Positions 19,272 to 29,435 of a DNA stretch of 64,000 nucleotides are shown piece after piece. The notes under the pieces are model-generated. The model worked only from the letters and a program-made list of their open reading frames with translations. It made no database searches and had not been told where the DNA came from. The stretch's first letter is position 1. Each line of letters starts with the position of its first letter. Source of the stretch: Gracilaria caudata (taxonomy: Eukaryota > Rhodophyta > Florideophyceae > Gracilariales > Gracilariaceae); assembly GCA_030374735.1 (NCBI GenBank), contig JASCIV010000037.1, positions 1 through 64,000 of the forward strand. Direction: 5' to 3'. The position numbers and the translations under genes were made by a program.

Positions 19272-20244
19272 CAACAACAGAACACGGGTCATTAGATACT
19301 TTGTTTTGCCGTAAAAAAAAAAGGCGCAATAAAGAAATGGGAGTGCTGTGCTCTTCATCAATACACGCCAACGACCGGGCTGCTGAAATTGTAACGCTGA
19401 CCCTTTTTCAAGTCTACGAAGGTACCGAAGGTACCAAAGGTACCATACCTGTGTTTCGGGATGTGAAGACGAGAGCAAAGCGCAAAAGCCATTCTTCTAT
19501 ATTCGCCCAATCAGCTTTCTACATATGTCCAGTTTCTGTTGCGGCTTACGCCAACGCTTGGGAATGCTCTCAGTGCATCATGGAAGTGGATCAATCTGAG
19601 GATCATGTTACAACGAAAGCCGGAAATGAGAACCAGAAAGATCATCAATGATTTTGTGACTACAAGGGTAGTCCAGCGATCGTTGGAATTTAAAACCATG
19701 TGCAGTCCGCACGAAAAATAGGACGTCGTGGGTGTATGAAGGAGGCGTTTGCGAATGCTGAAGGAGACATAATATGACATATTATGTGGAAGTTTCGAAG
19801 TCGCAGAAGTGTAATGTTTAAAGCAGTCTTGCTGTATTACCAGAATGTAGCACTCCTACCATTGTTACTTGCTAATGCCGCACTGATTTTCCTCTGGTTT
19901 CTACGTTTTGGTGAGTAAAACTGCCATTAAACCAGCGTTTCTGCGCCGCACTTTTAACTCTCAGAAACTTCTATTTTGAAAGCACACAAGCCGCTCACTC
20001 TTTTCCTTCGTTTTTTTTTATCATACCTTCCGTTTCTTGAATAGACAAGACATACTCGTCAGAGCTCCAAGTAGCTTTCTAACGCTAACATTGGGGAGCA
20101 ATAAGCTGCGTGTGTGTTCTCAAGTTGTGCACAAACCCACTCGTCCTCAATTCCATCTCCTTCCTTCTCCAACTCCTCTCCTCAATCTCCAATATTTTCA
20201 TAATTCAAAACCGCCCCTTTCTTTTTCTATTGTGTCCTTCAGTT
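19272..20244. other. Intergenic, with KpnI-type GAAGGTACC repeats
   Basis: Nearly 1 kb with no gene recognised. It contains AATAAA at about 19327 (likely polyadenylation signal of MCM7) and three tandem-like copies of (G/A)AAGGTACC at about 19418-19445. The last 250 bases are pyrimidine-rich and presumably hold the promoter of the receptor gene; no TATA box is evident. Confidence 0.45.
19417..19446. repeat. Triple GAAGGTACC repeat
   Basis: Three successive words GAAGGTACC, GAAGGTACC and AAAGGTACC, each ending in the palindrome GGTACC. The related word CTACGAAGGTA occurs in several other spacers of the window. Confidence 0.7.
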
Positions 20245-22012
20245 ATGGTTTCTTGTATAGTCCTGTGGGCATTTCTGTCACTGGTGCACCATATCCAGGC
20301 AGAATTTCAACTATCAAACGCGTTGTCTGGAACGAAACTAAGATGTTGCGTGATTCATCAACCCCCAATTGTGTTTATGGACCCAAACATATACAGTAAT
20401 GTACGAGCAAAGTTTCTTTCCCTCTACAGAATCTCGACAACTAGTGCTGACAAGCTCATGACCTTGTCTTTGTCCTTTCTAAGAACGGAATCAACGGCCT
20501 AATCGTAGACTACTTGCGAGAGATGCAAGCGCTTCTGGATTGGCAGTGCTCTGCAATCATACCCTACACTGAAGGAAATGGAACAAGCTTTAACATCTTC
20601 GTCGAAATGATGCATAATTGTACCGAAGACGGTTCCATCAAAGATGATGCACGATGTCAGTGTGATATCGGAATTGGCGGTTGGTACCTTTCTGCGAAGA
20701 GATACCAACTCGTAGATATTCTCCCTGCGTTTATTCATGAAGGTATTCGTGTCTCATTTCACGTCTCCAGCACATTTTTGACCGGGGAGGACTTCTTCTT
20801 CCTCACGACGTTTGACGTGCGATCGTGGGTTTGCATCTTTTCCCTTATCTTGCTCTTTGCTCTTGCCAAGTTAGTGGACCGTCGCTTTGTACCAGTTTCA
20901 ATTGATCTGGACCTAAAAGAGGATGTTCGTCTATATGAAAGGCCATGCTGGCCTTTTCATCGAGAAGAATGGAATTATGACCGCGTAGGAGAGGCAATGA
21001 AGAGCACTGGTAAGTCCATGGAAACAAATCGATTGAGGTCTGTCTTGCAGGCGTAACTAACTCTAACGTTTTGTTCGAATCTTTATAAAGTGGGCAAACT
21101 ACTGCTTCAGCCTGGGAATGAACACGGAGAATCGACCTGTCACTCCTGGCTATTGAACATTACTCTTGGCATTTGTGGGTTGTTCATCGTTTTGTCATAT
21201 GAAGCCAGGATGACGTACGTTCTCACCAGGAACCCAGGTTAAATCTTATTGTACGAAGGTTCTAACATTTTTGTCCTTATTTCCGAAGCGCCTTCCTCGT
21301 TCAAGAGAGGGTGAACCCCGAATTCCAATCTATTGAAGACTTGAAGACTTGTCGAATCAGGCCCGGAGATGTTTGTGTGCCCCGTGGAAGTGCAATTGAG
21401 AATTTCTGGAATGAGGCTATCGCAACCAGGTAAGTGTACGACGATAACTGAATTCGTTTAAGAGTCTCATTTTCAGGACTTCTGACCCCTCTCGCTTTCT
21501 CATGGTTGCTCATGCCATGTAGTGAATGTCACAAAGGAAATATGCCCTCTCTTCGAGGGTCTTTCGAGGAGATATTGGAAGCCGTTGCAAATAGAAGCTG
21601 CAAGTTTGGGCTTGTTCCTGATTCCACAGTCACCTCTGCGATTCATGGAATGTATTGCGGCCATCTACTTAAAAGCGAAGAGAATATATTCATCGATGGA
21701 CTGGGCATGGTTCTTCCAAAGAACTCTCCGTTCACGGAGGCCATGAGCCTAGCTACACTAGAGATAAGAGGCAGAGCATCAACTCCGAGCTGGGAGGAAT
21801 ACTTTCGGAAAACGTCTGAGTGTCGGGCCGACACAGAAAATGGTGTAATGTTCTCAAAGCTGCGAGTATTCTTCGTGATGGCATTTGCAGCTGGCGGGTC
21901 ATTTTTGATAATCTCTTTGGTTGAGAGGATCAAACGTAGAACGCGCAAAAGGCTTTCTCGGAGAAGGCAGCTTGTGAGTATCAACTTGGACGACAAGGGG
22001 TTTGCGTACTAA
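20245..22012 (+). CDS. Ionotropic glutamate receptor-like channel, five exons
   Basis: I infer five exons: 20245-20400, 20484-21009, 21091-21214, 21289-21429 and 21523-22012, giving 478 residues. The introns are 83, 81, 74 and 93 bases, with donors GTACGA, GTAAGT, GTACGT and GTAAGT, and AG acceptors. Each join restores iGluR homology. Residues 1-20 are a signal peptide. Then comes S1 (CDIGIGGWYLSAKRYQLVD; the Arg aligns with the ligand-carboxylate Arg), M1 (SWVCIFSLILLFALAKL), a pore-loop region, M3 ending SYEARM-TAFLVQERV (other iGluRs: SYTANLAAFLT), S2 (NIFIDGLGMVLPKNSPF) and M4 (VFFVMAFAAGGSFLIISLV) with a short basic tail. The large amino-terminal domain of animal and plant receptors is absent. 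This predicts a plasma-membrane ligand-gated cation channel; ligand and selectivity are unknown. The M3 motif is strongly altered from SYTANL. Family confidence is high, exact splice sites good. Confidence 0.85.
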
Positions 22013-22147
22013 GTCACGACTCCTTAGAGGATATGAGTTTTCTCTCATGACGCTGTACTGCTTGTTTGAAGTTGTTCCTGATACCCAGTTTCAGAAACGG
22101 GCAAGTAACAGAAGCAGCGCACAAGGCTAAGCTTTCGCCTTTAGTGC

Positions 22148-22378
22148 TCAGTTCTGGGTGAAGGCGAATATGGACGACAAAACTTTGTCTATTAGCGAGA
22201 GCTTGGGCTCTCTCTTACAGCGTTTCTTAACTTCTGGTGTGAATGAAGGTTTGCCAAAACTTGCGTGATTGACATAGCGCATCTGCCCGGAGGCATCGAC
22301 GATATGAATGCCTGACCCATAACGGATCACAGCATTCTGCAGCCTGGCTCTCAAACGTGGATTGATTACCGTCGTCAT
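22148..22378 (-). CDS. Possible small protein or fragment (76 residues)
   Basis: An ATG-started frame of 76 residues. The segment HIVDASGQMRYVNHASFG vaguely recalls the VDA...RFINHS stretch of SET-domain methyltransferases, so it could be a worn fragment of such a gene. The catalytic Cys after NHS and other SET motifs are missing. No promoter or partner exon was found. It may equally be a chance frame. Confidence 0.2.
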   Translation of the reverse strand: MTTVINPRLRARLQNAVIRYGSGIHIVDASGQMRYVNHASFGKPSFTPEVKKRCKREPKLSLIDKVLSSIFAFTQN

Positions 22379-22572
22379 GCATGATCAGTTTCCGCTGTTG
22401 CTTTTGCATGAATACAGCAGCTTTGTTTTGGCCAACGTCGCACTGGTTCGAGATGGAGTTAGCAATACACCCAGAGGATAATTGCGTGATCCGCCCCCGT
22501 TACCACGGTGCAGGCACTTGCGCGCGTGCTCGACACGTGCAATTTTTTGAAATGACTTGCAAGACAGGTAGG

Positions 22573-22691
22573 CAGGTATGTAAGTTGTAAGGTGTTCAAT
22601 ATCGAGGTTTTCGTGTAGAAAACGCTCTCCTTCGGAGCCAGGTATGTAAGTTGAAAGGTGTACAATATATCGAGGTGAACGTGTAGAAAAC
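22573..22691. repeat. Two-copy tandem repeat, about 66-base period
   Basis: CAGGTATGTAAGTTG...CGTGTAGAAAAC appears at about 22573-22622 and again at about 22639-22691 with a few substitutions and a two-base indel. The spacer between the copies is about 16 bases. Confidence 0.85.
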
Positions 22692-22874
22692 TTTGTGGTT
22701 GCGTGGGAGGAGAATAACCTCTTGTTTCTCTCGTGCTGCCCAAACCTGAAAGGTTTGCCAGACCAGTAATTCTGGGCCACATGCGCCATTGCTGCTAAAG
22801 GAGCACACGCTTCGACAATTGGAGTTCATTGCGTTGACAAGTGTTCATGGAGGGGTAGGGGGTGGAGCAAACAA

Positions 22875-22909
22875 CAGATTGCAAGAACGATCATCGTTCT
22901 TGCAATCTG
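22875..22909. repeat. Perfect palindrome, 17-bp arms, 1-base loop
   Basis: CAGATTGCAAGAACGAT, then a single C, then its exact reverse complement. Far too long to be chance in 64 kb. Confidence 0.95.
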
Positions 22910-23337
22910 AGTGTGCAGAGTGAGCCTTCAGTTCGATGAGGTCTTCTCTAATACACCATTATTAGCACATGCTGTTCTCGTCATGACAAAATGTTCAGCT
23001 GGGATAACCTGGTATGTTACTTGTCTGGCTGCTCGTCTGTACTAATAAGCAAGTGAGGAGCATTGATCACGCTCTTAGCTTCGTACGCACTTGAAGAGTT
23101 CCGTGAGCGATAGCCTTTCAAACAAGACCCCTCAGTCACAAGGGCAGAAGCTTAATTGCTGCCGTTTCCTCGAAGCGTCCACTCATTGAACCCAAGCAGC
23201 AAATCGATCTTTCCACTGAAAATGCTGGAGAGGCAGTAATTTTTAAAGCGATAATTACGTAGGAGTAAATGTACTTCAAAGCCGGTTATTTCGTTGACAA
23301 CAAATCAAATCGAAGAGAGCGGCTCGAAAGATTTGCT

Positions 23338-23377
23338 GGTTGGTGCGGCACCAGAGGTGTCTGGTGCGGCACCAACC
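23338..23377. repeat. 18-bp-arm stem with nested palindromes
   Basis: GGTTGGTGCGGCACCAGA at 23338-23355 pairs with 23360-23377 except for one central mismatch; the loop is GGTG. Each arm itself contains TGGTGC-G-GCACCA, a palindrome with a one-base centre. Confidence 0.85.
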
Positions 23378-24148
23378 GAGACGTATGAAAACCGTTCTGA
23401 AGGTACTACCATTGTAACCTACTCCAAGTCAGGTTTACCGCATGATTTCTGTTGGATTATGTTCCGTTTAATCGATTAATAGGAAGAATACACAGCTTTC
23501 TTACGGCGACGCCAAGACACTCGTCGATAAGTAGGTACGAAGGACCTTCGTCACGTAAATCGCCGGCTACACGCACACTGCTGCACAAAAGCCTTCTTCA
23601 TCGTTGGCCTTTCGCCTTGAAAGTTACAAGTTACACATAGCAGCGTAGCTGTGGGTTACACCCAATTGTATGTGCTAGCCAGTTGTCCAACTCCGTCTGG
23701 TCTCAAATCTGCCACTCGAAATTACTGTCAGAAAGCTCTTAGGTAAGATTGTACACGTAGTGTTGCCGCGCTGTTCTTCCTATTGCGCCACTGGTTTGTA
23801 AGTGCAGGAGACCACCCAGTGGTTCAATGCTCCCAACCGCGCTCTATATGTTCGTATCTATCTTAGTCGCTAGAAATATCGCCCACCTGCCACCCTGTGT
23901 AATCAGTGCAAACATGACGGAAGTGTTCTCGCCAACCATACCTTTCCCCGTCTCTGCAGCTGCATTGCTATCCCCAATCGTTCGAACAGCTATCCGATGA
24001 TTGTCTCGCTCGTTGCCAGCCTCGCCTCGTTCGTTTCTAAGCCCTGACCGCACTCAATTGCACCTCACGCAACGGTGAACGTGTCGCACTTTTCCACCAT
24101 TTGAAAGCTTGGCGCCGCCCACGCTTTCCAAAAAAGATTTGCTCTACA

Positions 24149-25534
24149 ATGATGGAAACCAGTCTCAACATTCATCCCTCCACATGGAACGTTATGAGCT
24201 ATGTGTTCCTCACACTCTTCATCAACACCTTGCTCGAGTTTCTTCTATATAATGTCCTGGCATCAAAAGCCACCTTAGACATTCTCCGTGGTCAAAAGGT
24301 TGATCTGTTTGATTCGCGGTACGGTTTAGTTTCTCTTCATTCTGTGTACTGGGGACGCCGTCGCAACCGCAACTTACTTTTACTCCTCGGAGCCGTCGTC
24401 ATCATGACTGAAATCCTGTTTGCGTTTTCGTTCTCAACCGTCACACTTCCAGACTCCATTGACAGAAGAGTTTGGAATCAACCTCCGCACAGCGATATCA
24501 CATCCGAACAGCTTGACGGATTTGACCTTCGAGCCTCCGTGTTTCCGTGGGCCGTGGGCGACCGATGTTTTAATAGCACCGGTCAAGTGCGTGATATGGC
24601 TCCGGAAGAAGAAAACCCGCACTGTGGAGTTGGACGAGGATACATATGGAACGCCACTTTCTTGATGCGAAGACCTTATTTTGATCCGGACAACAGCACT
24701 GTGCCATGCGGTGTTTCGTTGCAGAACGATGAAGCACAGTTTGAATTCCCTCGTTTGGGTTTACCCGGCAGCACGATCAGAAGCGATAAACTGAAAACTG
24801 TTTCCGAGTCGAGTGGTTGCGAACCGCTATCAAGCTTGTTCGAGCAGGAATCGGAGACGCTCTCGAACTTCTCAATCCCGTTGCTTGAGCGGGAAAATAC
24901 TCACGTTCTGAGAAGCAGTCGCATGATCTGCTTACTAGAGCAAGAGACATGTCTACTTGTTGAGGACGAGAACCAGTATGTTCTGGTATTCACTACTGAT
25001 AGGCTAAGCAACTTGGAGGCCGTGGCGTTTCGAGCTTCAGGCAAGGCCTTGGAGAACCTCCGTGACCAAGCTCGACAACTGCGGTTAATGATTGCACTAC
25101 GCCTAAACGATGTTGTGAATCCAAGCCGAAGGGTTTCGAGAAGTGAAGCATCGCGCAGAACTTTGACGAGAAGAGCCTTCATAGAAGTGGCACAAACTTT
25201 CTTGGTAGTAGCCGTGGAGGAAGGACTAGCAGGAGTGCGAGCCAGAAAAGTCGACCGACCGATATTTCAAGGCACAAGACAATCTGCCACAATCAGACGA
25301 ATCGCTGCAATCCCGCTTTTCATCCTACTGCTGCTGGCCGTGATGCTTCTTACAACAGACTTGATCCTAAGAGTGAAGGTGGCAAACCAAAAGAAACAGG
25401 TGGACGGTCTGGTAGACTTTGGAAGAGTCAAACTTACGAAGCAATGGATGCGAGAGGTTGCTGTGGAGGATCTGAAGGCGAATGGGCTGGAGGGTCTTGC
25501 GGAGGAAGTCAAATTGGGAACCAGGCATTTGTGA
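24149..25534 (+). CDS. Unknown three-pass membrane protein, paralogue 1
   Basis: About 461 residues from the ATG at 24149 (ATG 24152 also possible; the frame opens earlier at a TTG). It belongs with the genes at 26711 and 29436. Shared features are a WNV(M/I)xY motif entering a first membrane segment (about 12-38), then K-x-x-L-x-x-x-V-D/L-L-x-DSRxGxxSLxSxYxGRxR, a second membrane segment (about 77-97), a loop of about 285 residues with Cys and several N-glycosylation sites (NST, NAT, NFS), a third membrane segment (about 386-408: IPLFILLLLAVMLLTTDLIL) and a tail starting VKLTKQWM (paralogues: VETSMQWF). This one is the shortest and most diverged and is on the opposite strand. The family is unknown to me. 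The architecture suggests a surface protein with an exposed loop, but no enzymatic motif is visible. Confidence 0.7.
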   Translation: MMETSLNIHPSTWNVMSYVFLTLFINTLLEFLLYNVLASKATLDILRGQKVDLFDSRYGLVSLHSVYWGRRRNRNLLLLLGAVVIMTEILFAFSFSTVTLPDSIDRRVWNQPPHSDITSEQLDGFDLRASVFPWAVGDRCFNSTGQVRDMAPEEENPHCGVGRGYIWNATFLMRRPYFDPDNSTVPCGVSLQNDEAQFEFPRLGLPGSTIRSDKLKTVSESSGCEPLSSLFEQESETLSNFSIPLLERENTHVLRSSRMICLLEQETCLLVEDENQYVLVFTTDRLSNLEAVAFRASGKALENLRDQARQLRLMIALRLNDVVNPSRRVSRSEASRRTLTRRAFIEVAQTFLVVAVEEGLAGVRARKVDRPIFQGTRQSATIRRIAAIPLFILLLLAVMLLTTDLILRVKVANQKKQVDGLVDFGRVKLTKQWMREVAVEDLKANGLEGLAEEVKLGTRHL

Positions 25535-26710
25535 ACAAGCTATCGACAACACTTGGGCAAAAGGCTGCCTTGCAACGAATTCAAGTACGGCTCACGGCTT
25601 CACTAACAAATACTTCGAAGCCACCTTTGTACATGGTAGAAATGGGGAAGTCAGCAGTGAGTAGATAGGTAACTGTCATCTATCTGCAGAGCGTTCAGCC
25701 ATTGGCAACTGCAAAACATTTTGAAACATAGTATTGAGTTCACGAGGACTTGGCGCGATGCTCTTCTGCTGCTGACTCTGAGAAGCTTTTCGTATATCTC
25801 AACTGCAGGACAGTAAGTTAGAATGAACAAGGCTGTGACGGGGGCCGTGACAGGCATGCCAATGGGGCTGCTAAACTAAGGGTGCATCACATCATATGAC
25901 ATTAAACAATCAGCGTTGAGACATGAACGCATTGCCACCTGGAGATTGATTTCTCGTAAACGGATATTTGTTAGATGTTACCGAAGGTGAAGGAGGCTCG
26001 CCGTTTGCAATCAAATTCGTTCTGAAGGTTTGTTGGGCTGTCGAAGTCCCCAGAGCTAACTGTTCGCACTAGGCCGTAAGAGCGAAACATATCTGCGGTT
26101 GGGTCTCGTTCTTGGAAGGACGTATTCCAAGGGCTGGCGTGAAACAAGAAAGGATGTTAGTGAAACAGGTCGAGGTCGTACAATATCATTGCAGTGGCCT
26201 CGGGTCATCACGCGATTCGGCCTACTTGCCCTGCTTAACTCTGTTCAAAATGAGTACGGACGAAGAAAGATGGTTTGGGACCGTGGTGCCGGTTTGCTCG
26301 AACGCGCTTGACACGTGCGCGAAAACGACATCTTGTGCGGAAGTCGCCCAAAACAGTCTTACATGTAAGCCTACCTGTGAAGTATTAGCAGTAAGTGTCT
26401 GACATCTGATCTGGCGAACCAACGGCTGGTTGAGCTCAAATCAGTTTGAGCCTCAAAAGTAAGCCCCAAATGAATAGCGTTACGCACGTGACGAAGCGTC
26501 ATGGTCGTGCGCTTCCACCAGCAGTGACATCATGACGCGCAAGTTGGGCGATGTTCGTCAGCAGTGTGCGGCACGCATCATGAGCCGCACGCATTGTAAC
26601 ATTAACTCTACACAGAGCAGCCTATCGCTACTGATGACGTTTCATGTCTCGATTTTTGACAACCGCATCCCGTTTTATAGAATTAAGCTTCCCCGCTCCA
26701 TTTCTATTGT
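25535..26710. other. Intergenic between convergent paralogues 1 and 2
   Basis: About 1.2 kb with no recognised gene. Short frames at 26099-26402 have no similarity I can name. Confidence 0.4.
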
Positions 26711-28375
26711 TTATAGCTGCTTGTGGAGCTGACTAATATCCGGCAGAATTTGTAACCGGCGCTTCCCACCCACGTTTTCAAGCCGTAACGATATGTCACC
26801 CAGTTCCATATTCAAGCCTTTGCAGGCCAGCAACTTCACGAAATCGTGTCGGAACCACTGCATGCTTGTCTCCACTTTAGCCGCTCCTTTAGCCACTCCT
26901 CGTATCGTTTTTCTCATTCTAATCTTTCGCTCGAGTCTTCGCAACAGCACCAATTGAACCACAACAATTAATACGAACAACGACAACGGAATAGCAGCAA
27001 GAGCAGTTATTGTTGGTACCTGACGAACCATTTCCGCCCGAGGTTGAATGAAAGTGGATTGTAGTTCCTGAAGCTCACCGTTCACGAGTGATTCACTACG
27101 CATGCTTCGCACATATCTTGACATAGCCACAACGCGTTTTTTCTCGATTTCTTCGCTCAGAGTTGCCCACAGGAAACCTTCATGATACATGCGTACCACA
27201 AAGCGAACCGTCCTCTCAGATAGAGTACCAGTCCGTGAGCTTGATGGGGCCGGTTTCTTGCTCACAGCACTTCTCGATTCCATTCTCCATCGTCTGATAT
27301 CAGCAATTTGTTCTTCTTCAGTACTTACGATGGAGCCTTCTCCGAAACCAAATATCAAGTTGAAGTTTCTCATTGCGTGAAAAGCACATGCAACAGACTC
27401 ACACGAATCCCCACAATCTTCGTCTTCATACATTTGAAGGCACGTGTAAGAGTCTTCAAAAGTTTTGTTCACACCTCGCTTCCCATTTCGAAACCCATAA
27501 ACTGTATGCACCGATTCTCCAAATCGGATTCGCTTCGACCAGTTGATAGGTGGGCGAGAGTTTGTTCGTAGAGCAATATTCTGCGCCGCTGTAGTAACGT
27601 ATGTTCCGTTCTTCTCTCCCACGGCTGGCATCCACACTTCCACTCCCAGTGGCTTCGACTTGAAGAAGTCACACACAATGCTACTGTTATCACTAGAGAG
27701 AAACAATCTTGATGAAGACAGTTTTCCGTTCAGGTAGTGTGCTCGAATTATCGGCTCAAAGTCACTGGTACTTCCGGAGTCGTTCAATCGTAAAACTAAA
27801 TTCTCTGCCCAGATACAGTCTTTCGAGTTCAACACGGACTCCAGTCTGTCTTCTCTCACACTCACATTCGCATTCTCGCCCCGCAAGTTGAAACCCATAC
27901 CACCTCCAGCAGGGCTTTCCACAGCCTGTATCCCTCCGTGGATGTAGGAGAAATTATGGATTTCACGAATCTTCCATACGTCTATCTGCATTTTTTCGCT
28001 TAGTTCAGCTGACGAACTACAAAACTCTGCGAACGTCTCCATCACAATAACCATAAACCCGAGGAGTATCATGAGTACTAGACTCCGATACCGTCCATAA
28101 TACGTAGAGTAGAGCGATAGAATTCCCAGTCTAGAGTCGGAGAGCAAGACCCTTTCATCCTTGAGAAGTTTCATCGTAGCGGTCTTGCGGACAAGAATGT
28201 CTGACAGATACTCCATGACGGGCAAAGCGACAAGATTGAGACAGATGTACACGATAACGTTCCATACTGGTTCGTCAATGTGGATGACGAACTCTGGTAC
28301 TGCCCCTGGCTGCTGGTCTCGCCGCTCGAGTACAATAGAGGGCGTTATGTTTGTGGCAGCCCCAACAATGCTCAT
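26711..28375 (-). CDS. Unknown three-pass membrane protein, paralogue 2
   Basis: A 554-residue protein starting at an ATG. Membrane segments lie at about 37-58 (WNVIVYICLNLVALPVMEYL), about 97-117 (LMILLGFMVIVMETFAEF) and about 452-475 (ITALAAIPLSLFVLIVVVQL). The central loop of about 330 residues has repeated Cys (CLQMYEDEDCGDSCESVAC) and N-x-S/T sites, so it is probably luminal or extracellular. The tail after the last segment is basic and ends in a VETSMQWFRHDFVKLL block followed by LRLENVGGKRRLQIL, which is nearly identical in paralogue 3. Similarity to paralogue 3 extends across the start codon (GPVVAMS here, VPVVAMS there), showing that the duplication included upstream sequence. Function unknown. 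Confidence 0.78.
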   Translation of the reverse strand: MSIVGAATNITPSIVLERRDQQPGAVPEFVIHIDEPVWNVIVYICLNLVALPVMEYLSDILVRKTATMKLLKDERVLLSDSRLGILSLYSTYYGRYRSLVLMILLGFMVIVMETFAEFCSSSAELSEKMQIDVWKIREIHNFSYIHGGIQAVESPAGGGMGFNLRGENANVSVREDRLESVLNSKDCIWAENLVLRLNDSGSTSDFEPIIRAHYLNGKLSSSRLFLSSDNSSIVCDFFKSKPLGVEVWMPAVGEKNGTYVTTAAQNIALRTNSRPPINWSKRIRFGESVHTVYGFRNGKRGVNKTFEDSYTCLQMYEDEDCGDSCESVACAFHAMRNFNLIFGFGEGSIVSTEEEQIADIRRWRMESRSAVSKKPAPSSSRTGTLSERTVRFVVRMYHEGFLWATLSEEIEKKRVVAMSRYVRSMRSESLVNGELQELQSTFIQPRAEMVRQVPTITALAAIPLSLFVLIVVVQLVLLRRLERKIRMRKTIRGVAKGAAKVETSMQWFRHDFVKLLACKGLNMELGDISLRLENVGGKRRLQILPDISQLHKQL

Positions 28376-29435
28376 GGCGACAACTGGACCTGGGCTCCGG
28401 AATGCAGCGGATATGCGGAATCCGATGGGATTGATGACGATAAGGGCGATATTTGTGAATAGCGAAACGCTTCAGTAACTTGAAAACCCCCTGGAGACCT
28501 GATGCTTTGTTTGTACTATGTACGGTAGCCCAGTGTGCGTAGCACGGCTATGGACCTGTGGCTGGTGGTTGCGGTATTGAGGGAAGTATTATTGTTGTTG
28601 GGGTCCCGAGGAAGACCTCAGAGCAGTGGCATACGATCGAATGCGTGCTCATAAATGAGAGAGAGAGAGTCTGCGATGAACACAAGAGCACCACATCCGC
28701 TCGTGAAGGCTGACGATATTCATGTGTCGGGGAAACATGCTCTTACATCAGCCACTCCATTGGAGTCCAATCACGACACTTTGGCAGTTTCCGCTTTCGT
28801 CAGCGTTTTTGCTTTACACATAACGCTTACGGGATCATCCGCTGCTTTCCTGTCTTCTGTGGGAGAAAACTTGGCAGGCGTTATTTTAAGTTTTGGATAT
28901 GTTAGTGGCATAAAACTATGCTGCTACCTTTGTAATGTTACAGTACATCACACTGTGATGTGATGATCCCAGTTGAGGTGGTGTTGCAGATGGTTTGTCA
29001 GAAATGCAAACCAAACTTCAGTTGCTAAAAGATGCAAATCCCCAGAAACGTTTCCCTCAACAAGACGGTTAACGATAGAACGTCTCCAGGAGAAAAGCTA
29101 ACTTCCTTAAGTGAGAAGAATCTTCTCTCTACATCTGAGATGTATCATGCCGCAATGATTGCGGCATGTTGCCGAATACAGCAGTGCAGTTAACATTATA
29201 TACCGTCAGTGGCCCGCTGACAAGTATACACTGTATAGCCGTAAGGGTTATAGATTTATCCCGTTTAACCAATCGTGAATCAGCAGCATTTTGCGGCATA
29301 TCGACATAATTCCACAACTTCTCCATTGTCCACGTTTGTGCTTGCGTGTGTTGTGGGGGAGGAGCACGGAGCTACGAAGGTAGTTCTGCCACGAATCCGC
29401 CGCGTCATCGCCTGTGAAATCGTCATGATTACCCA
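28376..29435. other. Spacer between paralogues 2 and 3
   Basis: About 1 kb that should hold the promoter of paralogue 2 and the 3' end of paralogue 3. It contains palindromes with one-base loops at 28945-28961 (8-bp arms) and 29146-29168 (11-bp arms) and a short GA run near 28654-28669. No gene recognised. Confidence 0.45.
29146..29168. repeat. Perfect palindrome, 11-bp arms, 1-base loop
   Basis: CATGCCGCAAT, a single G, then ATTGCGGCATG. Confidence 0.95.

Larger units (their letters stand above)
22013..24148. other. Intergenic region rich in short repeats and palindromes
   Basis: About 2.1 kb between the receptor gene and the first unknown membrane protein. It holds a two-copy tandem repeat (22573-22691), a perfect palindrome with 17-bp arms (22875-22909), a near-perfect stem at 23338-23377 and a smaller palindrome at 23537-23551. 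A small minus-strand ORF (22148-22378) is listed separately. No other gene is supported. Confidence 0.5.
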
